Positions 1 through 5,661 of a stretch of DNA of 5,661 bases are shown here, in pieces (within the stretch, counting starts at the first letter, position 1; every line of letters begins with the position of its first letter). Position numbers and translations under genes: made by a program. This stretch comes from an uncultured Burkholderiales bacterium (GTDB lineage: Bacteria; Pseudomonadota; Gammaproteobacteria; Burkholderiales; Burkholderiaceae_C). The notes below the pieces were generated by a model that worked only from the letters and a program-made list of their open reading frames with translations, was not told the origin of the DNA and did no database searches. The stretch is from the NCBI GenBank assembly GCA_903952885.1, contig CAJBHE010000070.1:1-5661 (forward strand). The letters are read 5' to 3'.

Positions 1-533
1 TCGGTGTAAATCAAACACTCTTTGGCTTTGAGGGCTGCAGCCACGGCCACTGCCGAGGTGTCAGAGCCGCCACGGCCCAAGGTGGTGATGTTGTCGTGGT
101 CGTCTTTGCCTTGGAAGCCCGTGATGATGACCACTTTGCCTGCGTCCAAATCAGCACGCACACGCTTGTCGTCGATCGACTCAATGCGCGCCTTGGTGTA
201 AGCGCTGTTGGTGCGAATGGGCACTTGCCAGCCCGCGTAGCTGACGGATGGCTGGCCTTCCGCTTGCAATGCAATGGCCAACAAAGCAGAAGATGCTTGC
301 TCGCCGGTTGAAGCCAGCATGTCGAGTTCGCGGTTGTAGGCCGAGTCGGCTTTAGAGGGGGCCAATTCTTTGGCAAGGCCGAGCAAACGGTTGGTCTCAC
401 CGCTCATCGCGGAAGGCACCACCACCATTTGGTGACCCGCGCGGGCCCATTTGGCCACGCGCTTGGCGACGTTGCGGATGCGCTCTGTCGAGCCCATCGA
501 CGTGCCGCCATATTTATGAACAATCAATGCCAT
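1..533 (-). CDS. lysC: Aspartate kinase, N-terminal part (3' end beyond window)
   Basis: Aspartate kinase phosphorylates L-aspartate to 4-phospho-L-aspartate in the cytoplasm. This is the first step towards lysine, threonine, methionine and diaminopimelate. The 177 complete codons begin MALIVHKYGGTSMGS, with the family's N-terminal nucleotide/substrate motif KYGGTS at residues 7-12. SAMSGETNRL (41-50), STGEQ (75-79) and GRGGSDTSA (153-161) follow, all hallmarks of the amino-acid kinase fold. The frame is open to the window edge, so the rest of the kinase domain and the expected C-terminal ACT regulatory domains cannot be seen. The ATG at 533 is chosen because it gives the canonical N-terminus. 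It lies 35 nt after the tilS stop, in an A/T-rich spacer without a clear Shine-Dalgarno sequence. That spacer is too short for a lysine riboswitch. Expression probably comes from the upstream operon, with feedback on the enzyme itself (family knowledge; not visible here). Confidence 0.95.
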   Translation of the reverse strand, partial: MALIVHKYGGTSMGSTERIRNVAKRVAKWARAGHQMVVVPSAMSGETNRLLGLAKELAPSKADSAYNRELDMLASTGEQASSALLAIALQAEGQPSVSYAGWQVPIRTNSAYTKARIESIDDKRVRADLDAGKVVIITGFQGKDDHDNITTLGRGGSDTSAVAVAAALKAKECLIYT

Positions 534-568
534 ATTTATTTAAAACTGTTGTGTTATGGGCAAAAAAC

Positions 569-1534
569 TCACAGATTGTAGCAACGCAACACCGCCCCAT
601 CACGCCTGACAAAGCCTCGGCCTACCTTGATGTCGATGTGGTGGCCGCGTGTGGTGCACGCTTTTACCTGGACCAATAAGGCCTGCAGTTGTGCCGCGCT
701 GGCTTGCGATTGTTCGAGCGCCAACCAATGACGCAACACATTCGATTGCCGTGCCTCGCTGAGCTGCTGCAAAGCTTGGATGGCTGGCGGATGACCCACT
801 TGCTGCAAATCTTGCTCTGCTATTTCTTGCAACAGCTTTTGCGCTTGGGCCGCGTGAGAGGCACTGCGAGCGAAGGTTTGCCTGAACGCCGGAAACGCTT
901 GCTCAATCACGGGCAACAGCTCAGCACGAATGCGGTTACGCGTATAGCGCGTGTCGGTATTGGTCAGGTCTTCAACCCAAGTTTCGCCTGCGGCAGTTAG
1001 GGCCTCGCGCAAAACAAGCCCCGGCACATCCAGCCAAGGACGGTGATAAGTAACGCCATGACGCTCAATGATTGCCGGCATGCACGCCAAGCCTGGCAAA
1101 CCCGCGCCACGCGACAGCGCAAGTAGCAAGGTCTCAGCTTGGTCGTCCGCATGTTGAGCCAAGGCCATGTCTTTGATTTGTCCACCCCAGTTGTTTTGCA
1201 ACGCTTCAGCCAACGCTCGGTAACGGGCTTGACGGGCAGCATCTTCTGGGCTTTCACCAACTGCGTGAGCTGCGTTAATTCGTTGCACCACCAGTGGCAC
1301 ATGCAGGCTTTCACACAGCGCCACACAACGGGCTTCAAAACCATCTGCAGCCGCTTGCAAGCCGTGATGCACATGCACAGCATGTACCCTGCCCTGCCAG
1401 CGTGTGGCACAGGCAACCAATAAAGCAGTGGAATCGGCCCCGCCGCTGAGCGCAACGGCGAATGGGCCAAGGTGCTGGAGCGCTTCCAGTGAGGGAAAGT
1501 TAGCGTTCAGCTTTGGTGTCGGTGAAGCGGCCAT
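569..1534 (-). CDS. tilS: tRNA(Ile)-lysidine synthetase, short form
   Basis: TilS uses ATP and lysine to convert C34 of the CAU-anticodon isoleucine tRNA to lysidine, so that it reads AUA and is charged with isoleucine instead of methionine. The 321-residue product has the PP-loop SGGADST at 30-36, HVHHGLQ at 54-60, QHADDQAETLLLALSRGAG at 127-145, RPWLD at 165-169 and WVEDLTNTD...RNRIR at 186-203. These are the ordered signatures of the family's N-terminal catalytic domain. The protein is much shorter than the enterobacterial enzyme (about 430 residues) and seems to lack the second C-terminal domain, as some other bacterial TilS proteins do. The ATG at 1534 puts the P-loop about 30 residues in, which is typical, but it lies 35 nt inside the end of accA and has no clear ribosome-binding site. 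Translational coupling to accA is therefore likely. A GTG at 1588 would add 18 unconvincing residues. The family is certain; the start is moderately certain. Confidence 0.93.
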   Translation of the reverse strand: MAASPTPKLNANFPSLEALQHLGPFAVALSGGADSTALLVACATRWQGRVHAVHVHHGLQAAADGFEARCVALCESLHVPLVVQRINAAHAVGESPEDAARQARYRALAEALQNNWGGQIKDMALAQHADDQAETLLLALSRGAGLPGLACMPAIIERHGVTYHRPWLDVPGLVLREALTAAGETWVEDLTNTDTRYTRNRIRAELLPVIEQAFPAFRQTFARSASHAAQAQKLLQEIAEQDLQQVGHPPAIQALQQLSEARQSNVLRHWLALEQSQASAAQLQALLVQVKACTTRGHHIDIKVGRGFVRRDGAVLRCYNL

Positions 1535-2474
1535 AGCTTTGCAAACGGTCGTAGCGTTTGTCGAGCAACTCTTTGACCTTGAGGTCACTCACCTGACGCC
1601 ACGCATCGTTCAAGCCGCGCTTGAGCTGAGCCGACATTTGTTTTGGGTCACGGTGTGCGCCACCCACGGGCTCATTCACGATTTTGTCGACCAAACCCAA
1701 GGCCTTCAGGCGATGGGCAGTGATGCCCAAAGCTTCGGCGGCGTCTTCAGCGCGTTCAGAGGTTTTCCACAAAATCGAGGCACAGCCTTCAGGGCTAATG
1801 ACCGAGTACACCGAATACTGCAGCATCAACACTTGGTCTGCCACGCTGATCGCTAACGCGCCGCCCGAGCCGCCTTCGCCAATGATGGTGGTGATGATCG
1901 GCACTTCGAGCTGGGCCATTTCAAAAATGTTGCGGCCAATCGCTTCAGATTGGCTGCGTTCTTCGGCGTCAATGCCGGGGTATGCGCCGGGCGTGTCCAC
2001 AAAGGTGAACACGGGCAGCTTGAACTTCTCTGCGGTTTTCATCAAACGCAAGGCTTTGCGGTAGCCCTCAGGCTTGCTCATGCCAAAGTTGCGCAAGGCG
2101 CGCTCTTTGGTATCGCGGCCTTTTTGCTGACCTAAAACCATACACGCGTTGCCATTGAAACGGGCCAAGCCGCCGACGATGCTCAGGTCGTCGGCAAAGT
2201 GGCGGTCGCCATGCATTTCCACAAAGTCGGTGAAGATGTCCTTGATGTAGTCCAGCGTGTAAGGGCGCTCGGCATGACGCGCAATTTTGGTGATTTGCCA
2301 AGGCGTGAGTTCGCTGTAAATGTCCTTGGTCAGCTGCATGCTTTTTTTGCTGAGCTGCTCAATCTCGTCAGAAATGTCCACCGCCGACTCGCTTTGCACA
2401 TAGCGCAGCTCGTCGATCTTGCCTTCGAGTTCAGCAATGGGTTGTTCAAAGTCGAGGAAAGTTCGTTTAGGCAA
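1500..2474 (-). CDS. accA: Acetyl-CoA carboxylase carboxyltransferase subunit alpha
   Basis: AccA pairs with AccD to form the cytoplasmic carboxyltransferase that moves the carboxyl group from carboxybiotin to acetyl-CoA, giving malonyl-CoA for fatty acid synthesis. The 324-residue product matches the usual length. It opens with the conserved TFLDFEQPIAELE helix region (5-17). MHGDRHFADD (87-96), GQQKGRDTKE (115-124), PEGYRKALRLM (135-145), FVDTPGAYPG (158-167) and the oxyanion-forming glycine stretch GEGGSGGALA (199-208) follow, then SPEGCASILWK (227-237). The start is taken as TTG at 2474-2472. It gives MPKRTFLDFEQ, the length relatives usually have, and it sits 8 nt after a perfect AAGGAG. 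No ATG or GTG lies at a suitable place; the longer open frame running to 2567 overlaps the glycosylase gene and adds residues unlike AccA. The gene follows the glycosylase by 20 nt and overlaps the tilS start. AccD is not in the window. Confidence 0.96.
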   Translation of the reverse strand: MPKRTFLDFEQPIAELEGKIDELRYVQSESAVDISDEIEQLSKKSMQLTKDIYSELTPWQITKIARHAERPYTLDYIKDIFTDFVEMHGDRHFADDLSIVGGLARFNGNACMVLGQQKGRDTKERALRNFGMSKPEGYRKALRLMKTAEKFKLPVFTFVDTPGAYPGIDAEERSQSEAIGRNIFEMAQLEVPIITTIIGEGGSGGALAISVADQVLMLQYSVYSVISPEGCASILWKTSERAEDAAEALGITAHRLKALGLVDKIVNEPVGGAHRDPKQMSAQLKRGLNDAWRQVSDLKVKELLDKRYDRLQSYGRFTDTKAER

Positions 2475-2482
2475 AATCAATA

Positions 2483-2488
2483 CTCCTT
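2483..2488 (-). promoter_or_regulatory. Ribosome-binding site deciding the accA TTG start
   Basis: On the minus strand the sequence reads AAGGAG, an exact Shine-Dalgarno core. It falls between the stop of the glycosylase gene and accA. Eight bases separate it from the TTG at 2474-2472. An in-frame TTG at 2480 is only 2 nt away, too close to be used. An ATT at 2477 is 5 nt away and would be a very rare start. The element therefore supports TTG initiation at 2474. Confidence 0.75.
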
Positions 2489-2494
2489 GCGCGC

Positions 2495-3139
2495 TCAGTA
2501 AGACACTGGCAGCGGATCTAGCGAGCGCCAAATATACCAAGTCGCCACACTGCAATAAGGGGCCCACGGAGCCGCCACCTCGCGGGCTTCGCTGCGGCTG
2601 ACCGCCTCGCCAGAAAAATAGTTGCGGCTGATGCCGTTGATCAAGCCCACATCGTCCAGTGGCAACACATTGGGCCGCATGAGGTGGAACATCAAAAACA
2701 TTTCAGCTGTCCAGCGGCCAATGCCGCGAATGGCCACCAGCTCGTCGATGATGTCGTCGTCCGTCATCTCGGACCATTTTTTGACATGCAAAGCGCCGTT
2801 GTCAAAGTGGAGCGCCAAGTCGACGATGTACTCGACCTTGCGAGCCGACAAGCCTGCCGCACGCATGTCGTCTACCTTGAGCTTGAGCACATTGGCAGGT
2901 GTGATTTTGCGAGGCAATTCAGTGAAGCGATCCCACACGGTTTGCGCCGCTTTGACCGAGACCTGTTGGCCAACAATGCTGCGGGCCAAGGTAACGAACG
3001 CGTCGCCACGCGACTGCAAAGAGGCTTCACCAAACTGAGGGATGAGGCGCTTCATCACCCGATCTTTTTTCATCAGGTGTTTGCAAGCCTCAGCCCAGTA
3101 TTGGGGTGTGGCGATGATGACTTTTTCGGTGGTAGCCAT
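2495..3139 (-). CDS. AlkA-type DNA-3-methyladenine glycosylase II (HhH-GPD family)
   Basis: This is a monofunctional base-excision-repair glycosylase of the HhH-GPD superfamily. Such enzymes flip out and remove alkylated purines such as 3-methyladenine, leaving an abasic site. The 214-residue protein has LARSIVGQQVSVKAA (51-65), the family's early helical motif. The helix-hairpin-helix AIRGIGRWTAEMFLMF (136-151) comes next, then LPLDD (159-163), where D163 is the expected catalytic aspartate (by analogy with Asp238 of E. coli AlkA). It ends in VATWYIWRSLDPLP (198-211), a typical tail. There is no Cys-cluster for iron-sulphur binding, which argues against Nth or MutY. It is shorter than E. coli AlkA (282 residues) and lacks that protein's N-terminal domain and any Ada-like domain. 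The ATG at 3139 is 2 nt after the cysS stop, with GGGAG about 11 nt upstream; a GTG at 3157 is possible but less likely. Its place in a housekeeping operon suggests constitutive expression. The exact substrate range is not shown by the sequence. Confidence 0.9.
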   Translation of the reverse strand: MATTEKVIIATPQYWAEACKHLMKKDRVMKRLIPQFGEASLQSRGDAFVTLARSIVGQQVSVKAAQTVWDRFTELPRKITPANVLKLKVDDMRAAGLSARKVEYIVDLALHFDNGALHVKKWSEMTDDDIIDELVAIRGIGRWTAEMFLMFHLMRPNVLPLDDVGLINGISRNYFSGEAVSRSEAREVAAPWAPYCSVATWYIWRSLDPLPVSY

Positions 3140-3141
3140 AT

Positions 3142-4515
3142 TTAGCCACGCTCCCACGTTGTGCCCGTGGGCGAGTCTTTGAGCACGATGCCCTCAGAGG
3201 CCAAGGCTTGGCGAATGCGGTCGGCCTCGGCAAAGTTCTTGGCGGCTTTGGCGGCTGCGCGTGCCGAAATTTGCGCTTGAATCGCTTCTTCGTCCACACC
3301 CGCACCCGCTTGGGCAAAGGCTTTGGGGTCGTCTTGCAACAAGCCCAACAAACCGCCCAAGGCTTTTAGCAAACCAGCGGTCTGAGCTGACTGCGTGCGG
3401 TTGACTTCACCCGCCAGTTCAAACAACACCGCCACCGCTTCGGGCGTGCCGAAGTCTTCGTCCATGGCGGCTTTGAAGCGCGCAGCATGAGGTTGAGTCC
3501 AATCGATCGTCACCTCATCAGGCGTCACAGTGCCCAACGCGGTGTACAAGCGCTTCAACGCGCCGCGTGCATCGTTCAAATGGACATCGCTGTAATTGAG
3601 CTGGCTGCGGTAGTGGCTGCGAACCACGAAGAAACGCACCGTCTCGGCATCAAACTCTTTCAACACATCACGGATGGTGAAGAAGTTACCCAAACTCTTG
3701 GACATTTTTTCGTTGTCCACGTTGATGAAACCGTTGTGCATCCACACGCTGGCCATCTTTTGACCGTTCGCACCTTCGCTTTGGGCAATTTCGTTCTCGT
3801 GGTGTGGGAACTGCAAGTCCGCGCCACCGCCGTGAATGTCAAAGCTCTGGCCCAGCATCTCGCAACTCATGGCCGAACACTCGATGTGCCAGCCAGGGCG
3901 GCCTGCGCCAAAGGGGCTGGCCCATTTCACTTCGTCGGGCTCACTCTCTTTGGCGGACTTCCACAACACAAAGTCCAGTGGGTCTTGCTTGCCATCATCC
4001 ACCGCTACGCGTTCGCCTGCTTGCAGCTCGTCCAGGGACTTGCCAGACAGCTTGCCGTAGCCCGCAAACTTACGCACGGCGTAGTTCACATCGCCATTGC
4101 TGGCTTGGTAGGCCAAGCCTTTGTGTTGCAAAGTGCCGATCATGGCCAGCATTTGCGGCACGTAGTCCATCGCACGGGGCTCGTGCGTGGGGCGCTCGAT
4201 GCCCAACGCATCCGCATCTTGATGCAGCGCATCAATCATGCGGTCGGTCAGGTCGCGCACGGTTTCGCCGTTTTCTAAAGATCGTTTGATGATCTTGTCG
4301 TCAATGTCAGTGATGTTACGCACATAGGTCACGCGAAAGCCACTGGCCTTAAGCCAACGCTGCACCACATCAAACGCCACCATCGAACGAGCGTGGCCCA
4401 AATGGCACAGGTCGTACACGGTCATGCCGCACACGTACATGCGCACATGGCCAGGTTCCAAAGGCGAAAAGTTCTCCAGCGCACGCGTGAGCGTGTTGTG
4501 AATGCGAAGCGTCAT
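3142..4515 (-). CDS. cysS: Cysteinyl-tRNA synthetase
   Basis: This class I aminoacyl-tRNA synthetase charges tRNA-Cys with cysteine in the cytoplasm. The 457-residue length fits the family (461 in E. coli). The N-terminal Rossmann catalytic domain carries MYVCGMTVYD (26-35) and the HIGH-type motif HLGH at 38-41. The KMSKS loop is at 270-274. The four zinc ligands that discriminate cysteine are all present: C29, C213, H238 and E242, the last two within FPHHENEIAQSE (236-247). NITDIDDKII (67-76) and GWHIECSAMS (208-217) are also diagnostic. The C-terminal part is the helical DALR/anticodon-binding region, ending in the usual ADRIR...GIVLKDSPTGTTWE tail. The ATG at 4515 gives the canonical MTLRIHNTL start, although no strong Shine-Dalgarno sequence precedes it. 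It is the first gene of the minus-strand cluster, facing away from the TPR gene, so the operon promoter should lie in or beyond 4516-4616. Confidence 0.98.
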   Translation of the reverse strand: MTLRIHNTLTRALENFSPLEPGHVRMYVCGMTVYDLCHLGHARSMVAFDVVQRWLKASGFRVTYVRNITDIDDKIIKRSLENGETVRDLTDRMIDALHQDADALGIERPTHEPRAMDYVPQMLAMIGTLQHKGLAYQASNGDVNYAVRKFAGYGKLSGKSLDELQAGERVAVDDGKQDPLDFVLWKSAKESEPDEVKWASPFGAGRPGWHIECSAMSCEMLGQSFDIHGGGADLQFPHHENEIAQSEGANGQKMASVWMHNGFINVDNEKMSKSLGNFFTIRDVLKEFDAETVRFFVVRSHYRSQLNYSDVHLNDARGALKRLYTALGTVTPDEVTIDWTQPHAARFKAAMDEDFGTPEAVAVLFELAGEVNRTQSAQTAGLLKALGGLLGLLQDDPKAFAQAGAGVDEEAIQAQISARAAAKAAKNFAEADRIRQALASEGIVLKDSPTGTTWERG

Positions 4516-4561
4516 GAATGATTGAAATTGGACCGCAAAAAAGGGTCGGTACTGAGGTGAC

Positions 4562-4577
4562 GATCAAAGAGTTGATC
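4562..4577. repeat. Perfect 6+6 bp inverted repeat, possible operator
   Basis: GATCAA and TTGATC flank an AGAG spacer, giving a 16-bp dyad with exact arms. It lies near the middle of the divergent spacer, 14 bp upstream of the TACAAT hexamer, where it would cover the -35 region of a plus-strand promoter. It could be a binding site for a dimeric regulator of one or both units, or it could be chance. The repeat is seen directly; an operator role is inference. Confidence 0.55.
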
Positions 4578-4590
4578 AGACCCTCTGTTT

Positions 4591-4596
4591 TACAAT
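4591..4596 (+). promoter_or_regulatory. Candidate -10 element for the TPR-cyclophilin unit
   Basis: TACAAT differs from the sigma-70 -10 consensus at one position and lies 20 bp upstream of the TPR start codon. The best -35 match, TTGATC at 4572-4577, is only 13 bp away, shorter than the usual 16-18 bp. The window at proper spacing (around 4568-4574) matches poorly. Transcription would begin just before the ATG, leaving a very short leader. Weak support. Confidence 0.3.
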
Positions 4597-4616
4597 CCGT
4601 GAAGTATACAAAGCAC

Positions 4617-5282
4617 ATGACACACCCTCACGCATTTCCAAAAGCCAATTCACAGGCTTCGCTGAACGCCCTACAAGTCCGATCAGGTATCCACTTGGTG
4701 ACCTCTTGGCTGGTGTGGCTCGCTCTGGGCTTGACGTTCGTCAGCATGACTGCTGGTTTTGCCCAAGCCCAAAGCGTGGAAGCGCTGGAGTGGCAACCAG
4801 GCCAATCGATCCTTCCCACCGTTATCAGCACGCCGCATAACGATGTGCGCAAGTTATTGCGCCAAGCCAAATACCCACAGGCTTTGCTTTTGGTCAACAA
4901 AGGTTTGTCTACCAACCCACGTGACCCACAAATGCGGTTTTGGCAAGCCTACATTTTTGAGCAACTCGACCAACCGGACATGGCACAACAGGTATATCTG
5001 GATCTCACGCGTGAATACCCTGAGCTGGCCGAACCCCACAACAACTTGGGCGCGATTTACGCTGCCAAAGGTGACTACCCCAACGCCAAAGCGTCTCTGG
5101 ATGCGGCCCTTCGTAACAACCCCAACTATGCAGCTGCCCATGAAAACATGGGCGACCTGCTGGTCAACATGGCCCGTCAAGCGTATGAGCGGTCTTTAAC
5201 CGTTGAACCCAAGCAGCGCGGCATTGCTCAAAAAATTGAACGCCTCAAACCCGTCCTAGACCTCACCCAAGGCAAACCATGA
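4617..5282 (+). CDS. Exported TPR-repeat protein of unknown function
   Basis: I do not recognise a named gene. The 221-residue product has an N-terminal export signal: a long polar stretch (1-24), a hydrophobic core from about L27 to A49 and a probable signal-peptidase I site after A49-Q50-A51. The mature part is mostly tetratricopeptide repeats: roughly 75-104 (NDVRKLLRQAKYPQALLLVNKGL), 105-138, 139-172 (PHNNLGAIYAAKGDYPNAKASLDAALRNNP) and a shortened fourth at 173-198, where the two helices run together without the usual turn. TPRs bind other proteins, so an adaptor or assembly role in the periplasm is plausible but unproven. The ATG at 4617 is used because upstream codons lie in the promoter region; no strong ribosome-binding site is visible. 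The stop codon overlaps the cyclophilin start (ATGA), so the two are probably co-translated and may work together. An uncleaved membrane anchor is the main alternative for the N-terminus. Confidence 0.85.
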   Translation: MTHPHAFPKANSQASLNALQVRSGIHLVTSWLVWLALGLTFVSMTAGFAQAQSVEALEWQPGQSILPTVISTPHNDVRKLLRQAKYPQALLLVNKGLSTNPRDPQMRFWQAYIFEQLDQPDMAQQVYLDLTREYPELAEPHNNLGAIYAAKGDYPNAKASLDAALRNNPNYAAAHENMGDLLVNMARQAYERSLTVEPKQRGIAQKIERLKPVLDLTQGKP

Positions 5283-5661
5283 CACTTGCATCTTTGACCC
5301 GCCGCACACTTTGCAAAGCCAGCTTTTGCGCCCTTGCCTTTGTAGGTCTGACCCAAACGGCCATCGCTCAGGACGCGCCGCGCGTGAAGTTCGTCACCAA
5401 TGCGGGTGAATTTGTGGTTGAGGTCTACCCAGACAAAGCCCCCAAGACCGTGGACAACTTTTTGCAATACGTGCGCGACAAACACTACGACGGCACGATT
5501 TTTCACCGCGTCATTGGCAACTTCATGGTGCAAGGTGGCGGTTACGACCAGCGCTACATCGAACGCCGCACACGCCCTCCCGTTGAGCACGAAGGCCGCG
5601 AAGCCTTGGCCAAAGGCGGTCCACGCAACACCGTGGGCACTATTGCCATGGCACGCACCAA
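5279..5661 (+). CDS. ppiA: Periplasmic cyclophilin-type peptidyl-prolyl cis-trans isomerase (3' end beyond window)
   Basis: Cyclophilins speed cis-trans isomerisation of prolyl peptide bonds; a signal-bearing copy acts in the periplasm on exported proteins. The 127 complete codons start with a signal peptide: TRRTLCK at 7-13, a hydrophobic core to about A28, and a cleavage site after A28-I29-A30. The cyclophilin domain then begins VKFVTNAGEFVVEVYPDKAPKTVDNF. It contains the catalytic-arginine segment IFHRVIGNFMVQGGG and reaches GTIAMAR, which lines the active site, just before the window edge. The ATG at 5279 overlaps the TPR stop codon by ATGA and has AAGG six bases upstream, inside the TPR gene. 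The two adjacent arginines resemble a twin-arginine (Tat) signal, unusual for this family. The remainder of the active site is outside the window. The symbol ppiA is given for the periplasmic, signal-peptide form. Confidence 0.93.
   Translation, partial: MTLASLTRRTLCKASFCALAFVGLTQTAIAQDAPRVKFVTNAGEFVVEVYPDKAPKTVDNFLQYVRDKHYDGTIFHRVIGNFMVQGGGYDQRYIERRTRPPVEHEGREALAKGGPRNTVGTIAMART

Larger units (their letters stand above)
4516..4616. other. Divergent intergenic region between cysS and the TPR gene
   Basis: This 101-bp spacer should carry the start signals for both transcription units. It contains a perfect inverted repeat (4562-4577) and a TACAAT on the plus strand (4591-4596). On the minus strand TATACT (4603-4608) could be a -10 for cysS, but no good -35 stands 16-18 bp from it. 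A short GACC/GGTC pair (4531-4534 and 4544-4547) around an A-tract is too weak to call a hairpin terminator. The longer open frame that begins at 4518 on the plus strand crosses this spacer, but its first 33 residues do not look like part of the exported protein. Confidence 0.6.

Noticed and set aside
11..400. 129-codon minus-strand open frame inside lysC
   Set aside because: The true lysC frame is open from 533 to the window edge with clear aspartate kinase motifs; this frame is rich in Thr, Pro and Ser with no family features.
997..1470. 157-codon minus-strand open frame inside tilS in another frame
   Set aside because: The tilS frame carries all the family motifs through this region, so this is an out-of-frame shadow.
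1404..1856. 150-codon plus-strand open frame across the tilS/accA junction
   Set aside because: It is antisense to two conserved genes, has no ribosome-binding site that I can see and no recognisable protein motif.
3487..4278. 263-codon open frame on the plus strand, antisense to cysS
   Set aside because: It lies entirely inside the well-supported cysS gene on the opposite strand. Its product shows no recognisable domain and has the His/Val/Ala-rich look of a reverse-frame shadow in G+C-rich DNA.
4531..4547. GACC/GGTC pair around an A-tract, possible terminator hairpin
   Set aside because: The stem is only 4 bp with a 9-nt loop, and it sits in a divergent spacer where no gene ends.
4518..4616. 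Upstream ATG extension of the TPR protein by 33 residues
   Set aside because: It would begin 2 nt from the cysS start and run through the promoter-like elements, and it would place the signal peptide nearly 60 residues from the N-terminus.
1..5661. Search by eye for mobile elements, CRISPR repeats, tRNA genes, phage genes or defence genes
   Set aside because: Nearly the whole window is accounted for by tightly packed conserved genes; no direct repeat array, transposase, tRNA-like fold or integration scar was seen. An undescribed system is not supported here.

Overview
The window looks like ordinary chromosomal core sequence from a betaproteobacterium, most likely Burkholderiales/Comamonadaceae (Limnohabitans-, Rhodoferax- or Curvibacter-like). 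This placement is inferred from the style of the proteins (for example the aspartate kinase N-terminus and the AccA N-terminus), the moderately high G+C and the gene order. I could not run a search to confirm it.

Layout. Positions 1-4515 hold five genes on the minus strand, read from right to left: cysS (cysteinyl-tRNA synthetase), an AlkA-type HhH-GPD DNA glycosylase, accA (acetyl-CoA carboxylase carboxyltransferase alpha subunit), tilS (tRNA-Ile lysidine synthetase) and lysC (aspartate kinase, cut by the left window edge). The junctions are a 2-nt gap, a 20-nt gap, a 35-nt overlap and a 35-nt gap, so the five genes very probably form one operon. Positions 4516-4616 are a divergent intergenic region with a perfect 6+6 bp inverted repeat and weak promoter-like elements. 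From 4617 rightward on the plus strand lie a secreted TPR-repeat protein and a periplasmic cyclophilin-type peptidyl-prolyl isomerase (cut by the right edge). These two are joined by an ATGA stop/start overlap.

How the genes fit together. The minus-strand operon is housekeeping: tRNA charging (cysS) and tRNA decoding (tilS), malonyl-CoA supply (accA), the first step of the aspartate-family amino acids (lysC), plus one base-excision-repair enzyme. The plus-strand pair are both predicted to be exported, and the context suggests envelope protein folding or assembly.

I see no mobile element, CRISPR array, RNA gene, phage gene or new defence-type system. The points worth a second look are small: a TTG start for accA, a tilS start buried in accA, the intergenic palindrome, a twin-arginine-like signal on the cyclophilin, and an uncharacterised exported TPR protein.
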